From Quisquiliibacterium sp036525975 (GTDB lineage Bacteria > Pseudomonadota > Gammaproteobacteria > Burkholderiales > Burkholderiaceae_E), in assembly GCA_036525975.1 (NCBI GenBank), contig DATCZK010000105.1, positions 1 to 33,698 of the forward strand: 33,698 bases of DNA. Direction: 5' to 3'. A program made the position numbers and the translations under genes. Positions within the stretch are counted from its first letter, which is position 1. Each line of letters starts with the position of its first letter. The notes below the pieces were generated by a model. It had not been told where the DNA came from, did not search any database, and saw only the letters and a program-made list of their open reading frames with translations. Shown one piece after another: positions 32,412 through 33,698 of this stretch.

Positions 32412-33698
32412 TCCGAAAGCTGATCGGCCGCCTGCTCGGCCGAAAGAGCGAGGCCGCAGCGATCGCCAATCGCGAGCCGCGCCGCTACCAGGGCAGCGCC
32501 GAAGGCGTGCACCGCGAAGACGTGCCGAAGTCGGCGATTCGCACCTGCGAGACGCTGCAGCAGGCCGGGTTCGAGGCCTACATCGTGGGCGGCGGGGTGC
32601 GCGACCTGCTGCTCGGGCTCAAGCCCAAGGACTTCGACGTCGCGACCAACGCCACCCCCGAGCAGGTGCGCAAGCTGTTCCGCCGCTCCCGGATCATCGG
32701 GCGCAGGTTCCAGATCGTTCACGTGCTCTTCGGCCGCGACACGATCGAGGTCTCCACCTTCCGTTCGCTGCAGACCGACGCCGAGACCGACGAGCACGGC
32801 CGCGTGCTGCGCGACAACGTCTGGGGCACGCAGGCCGAGGACGCCACGCGGCGCGACTTCACGATCAACGCGCTGTACTACGACCCGGTTGCCGACCTGA
32901 TCCTCGACTACCACAACGGCGTGCACGACATGCACGCGCGCAAGCTGCGCATGATCGGCGACCCGGCCACGCGCTACCGCGAGGACCCGATCAGGATGCT
33001 GCGCACCGCGCGTTTCGCCGCGAAGACCGGCTTCGCGATCGAGCCGGCCACCGCCGCCCCGATCCGCGATCTCGCGCCGCTGATCCACAACGTGCCCTCG
33101 GCCCGCGTGTTCGACGAGATGATCAAGCTGCTGCAGTCGGGGCACTCGCTCGAGAGCCTGCACCAGCTGCGCGGCGCAGGCCTGCACCACGGCCTGCTGC
33201 CGCTGCTCGACGTGATCCTCGAGCAGCCCGACGGCGAGCGTTTCATCCACGCCGCGCTCACCAGCACCGACCTGCGCGTGGCCGACGGCAGGCCGATCTC
33301 GCCGGGCTTCCTGTTCGCCACGCTGCTGTGGCAGCAGGTGCGGGTGCGCTGGAACAAGCGCGTGGAGGCCGGGGAGAATTCGATTCCGGCGCTGCACGCG
33401 GCGATCGACTCCACGCTCGACGACCAGGGCGAGAAGCTCTCGATCCAGAAGCGCATCGTCGCCGACATGCGCGAGATCTGGGTGATGCAGCCGCGCTTCG
33501 AGCGCCGCACGCCCGGCGCGGCGCACCGGCTGATCGCGCACCAGCGCTTCCGCGCCGCCTACGACTTCATGATCCTGCGCGTGGACGCGAGCGAGGCGCC
33601 TGCCGAGCTGGGCGCCTGGTGGACCCGTTTCATCGACACCGAAGGCGAGGCGCGCGAGGCGCTGTTCGCGCAGGTGCCGGCACAGGCCGGCGGGGCCG
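32408..33698 (+). CDS. pcnB: Poly(A) polymerase I PcnB (partial, C-terminus outside window)
   Basis: PcnB adds 3' poly(A) tails that promote RNA decay. The 430 visible codons contain a basic N-terminus, the nucleotidyltransferase core YIVGGGVRDLLLG (GG and Arg65-Asp66) with catalytic DxD at Asp75 and Asp77 (KPKDFDVATNATPEQVRKLF), RRSRIIGRRFQIVHVLFG, RRDFTINALYY, and the neck/body helices (GDPATRYREDPIRMLRTARFAAKTGF, RVFDEMIKLLQSGHSL). These match PcnB rather than CCA-adding enzymes. The Arg-rich C-terminal tail expected in PcnB is beyond the right edge; no stop occurs before 33698. The ATG at 32408 is in 4-nt overlap with the HAD gene. Confidence 0.95.
   Translation, partial: MIRKLIGRLLGRKSEAAAIANREPRRYQGSAEGVHREDVPKSAIRTCETLQQAGFEAYIVGGGVRDLLLGLKPKDFDVATNATPEQVRKLFRRSRIIGRRFQIVHVLFGRDTIEVSTFRSLQTDAETDEHGRVLRDNVWGTQAEDATRRDFTINALYYDPVADLILDYHNGVHDMHARKLRMIGDPATRYREDPIRMLRTARFAAKTGFAIEPATAAPIRDLAPLIHNVPSARVFDEMIKLLQSGHSLESLHQLRGAGLHHGLLPLLDVILEQPDGERFIHAALTSTDLRVADGRPISPGFLFATLLWQQVRVRWNKRVEAGENSIPALHAAIDSTLDDQGEKLSIQKRIVADMREIWVMQPRFERRTPGAAHRLIAHQRFRAAYDFMILRVDASEAPAELGAWWTRFIDTEGEAREALFAQVPAQAGGA

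Overview
This is a gene-dense chromosomal window from a very high-GC betaproteobacterium, most likely in or near Burkholderiales. The evidence is the pattern of G/C third codon positions, the gene order purM / AI-2E transporter / hda / HAD phosphatase / pcnB, a MutL carrying an endonuclease motif of the Neisseria/Burkholderia type, and a cytochrome cd1 nitrite reductase (nirS), which marks a denitrifier. No tRNA, rRNA, CRISPR array or insertion sequence was seen. No stretch longer than about 180 bases lacks a gene. One gene is cut at each edge: panE on the left and pcnB on the right.

Layout. 1-3657: partial ketopantoate reductase, a DUF364 protein and xerD (minus strand), then an AEC-family permease (plus) behind three 31-bp tandem repeats. 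3668-11546: a nitrite-respiration island with a TonB-dependent receptor (minus) divergent from nirS-nirM-(nirF-like), a SirB2 membrane protein, two divergent Crp/Fnr-type regulators and a DUF2249 protein. 11513-14493: queG divergent from tsaE-amiC. 14456-17329: a TctDE/QseBC-like two-component system and a DedA protein (minus). 17411-22892: a five-gene overlapping run mutL / Bcr-type MFS / miaA / gnd / gntK. 22877-29786: purM-tamA-tamB (minus). 29882-33698: AI-2E family transporter / hda / HAD phosphatase / pcnB.

How the parts fit together. The nitrite island is the most interesting region. NirS (periplasmic nitrite to NO) and its cytochrome c551 donor NirM are followed by a divergent d1-type propeller protein whose start overlaps the nirM stop. 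A textbook intrinsic terminator lies inside the signal-peptide codons of that third gene, so it is probably made only by read-through. A perfect TTGA-N6-TCAA box lies between the TonB receptor and nirS, at class II activation distance (-41.5) from a plausible -10 on both sides. This suggests one FNR/DNR-type protein co-induces nitrite reductase and an outer-membrane uptake receptor. Two candidate regulators are encoded about 4 kb away. Both carry the E-x-x-S-R recognition helix for TTGA half-sites, both lack an FNR iron-sulfur cysteine cluster, and their promoters share a second perfect TTGA-N6-TCAA box. No heme d1 biosynthesis genes other than the nirF-like gene are present here.

The rest is largely housekeeping packed with 1-11 nt translational overlaps and four tail-to-tail gene overlaps. 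Local oddities include a Gly/Asp-rich tandem-repeat insert in XerD, a 51-bp island of about 29% GC inside tsaE, and a three-copy hexamer in the mutL ATPase domain at the place where repeat-number changes are known to make E. coli and Salmonella mutators.
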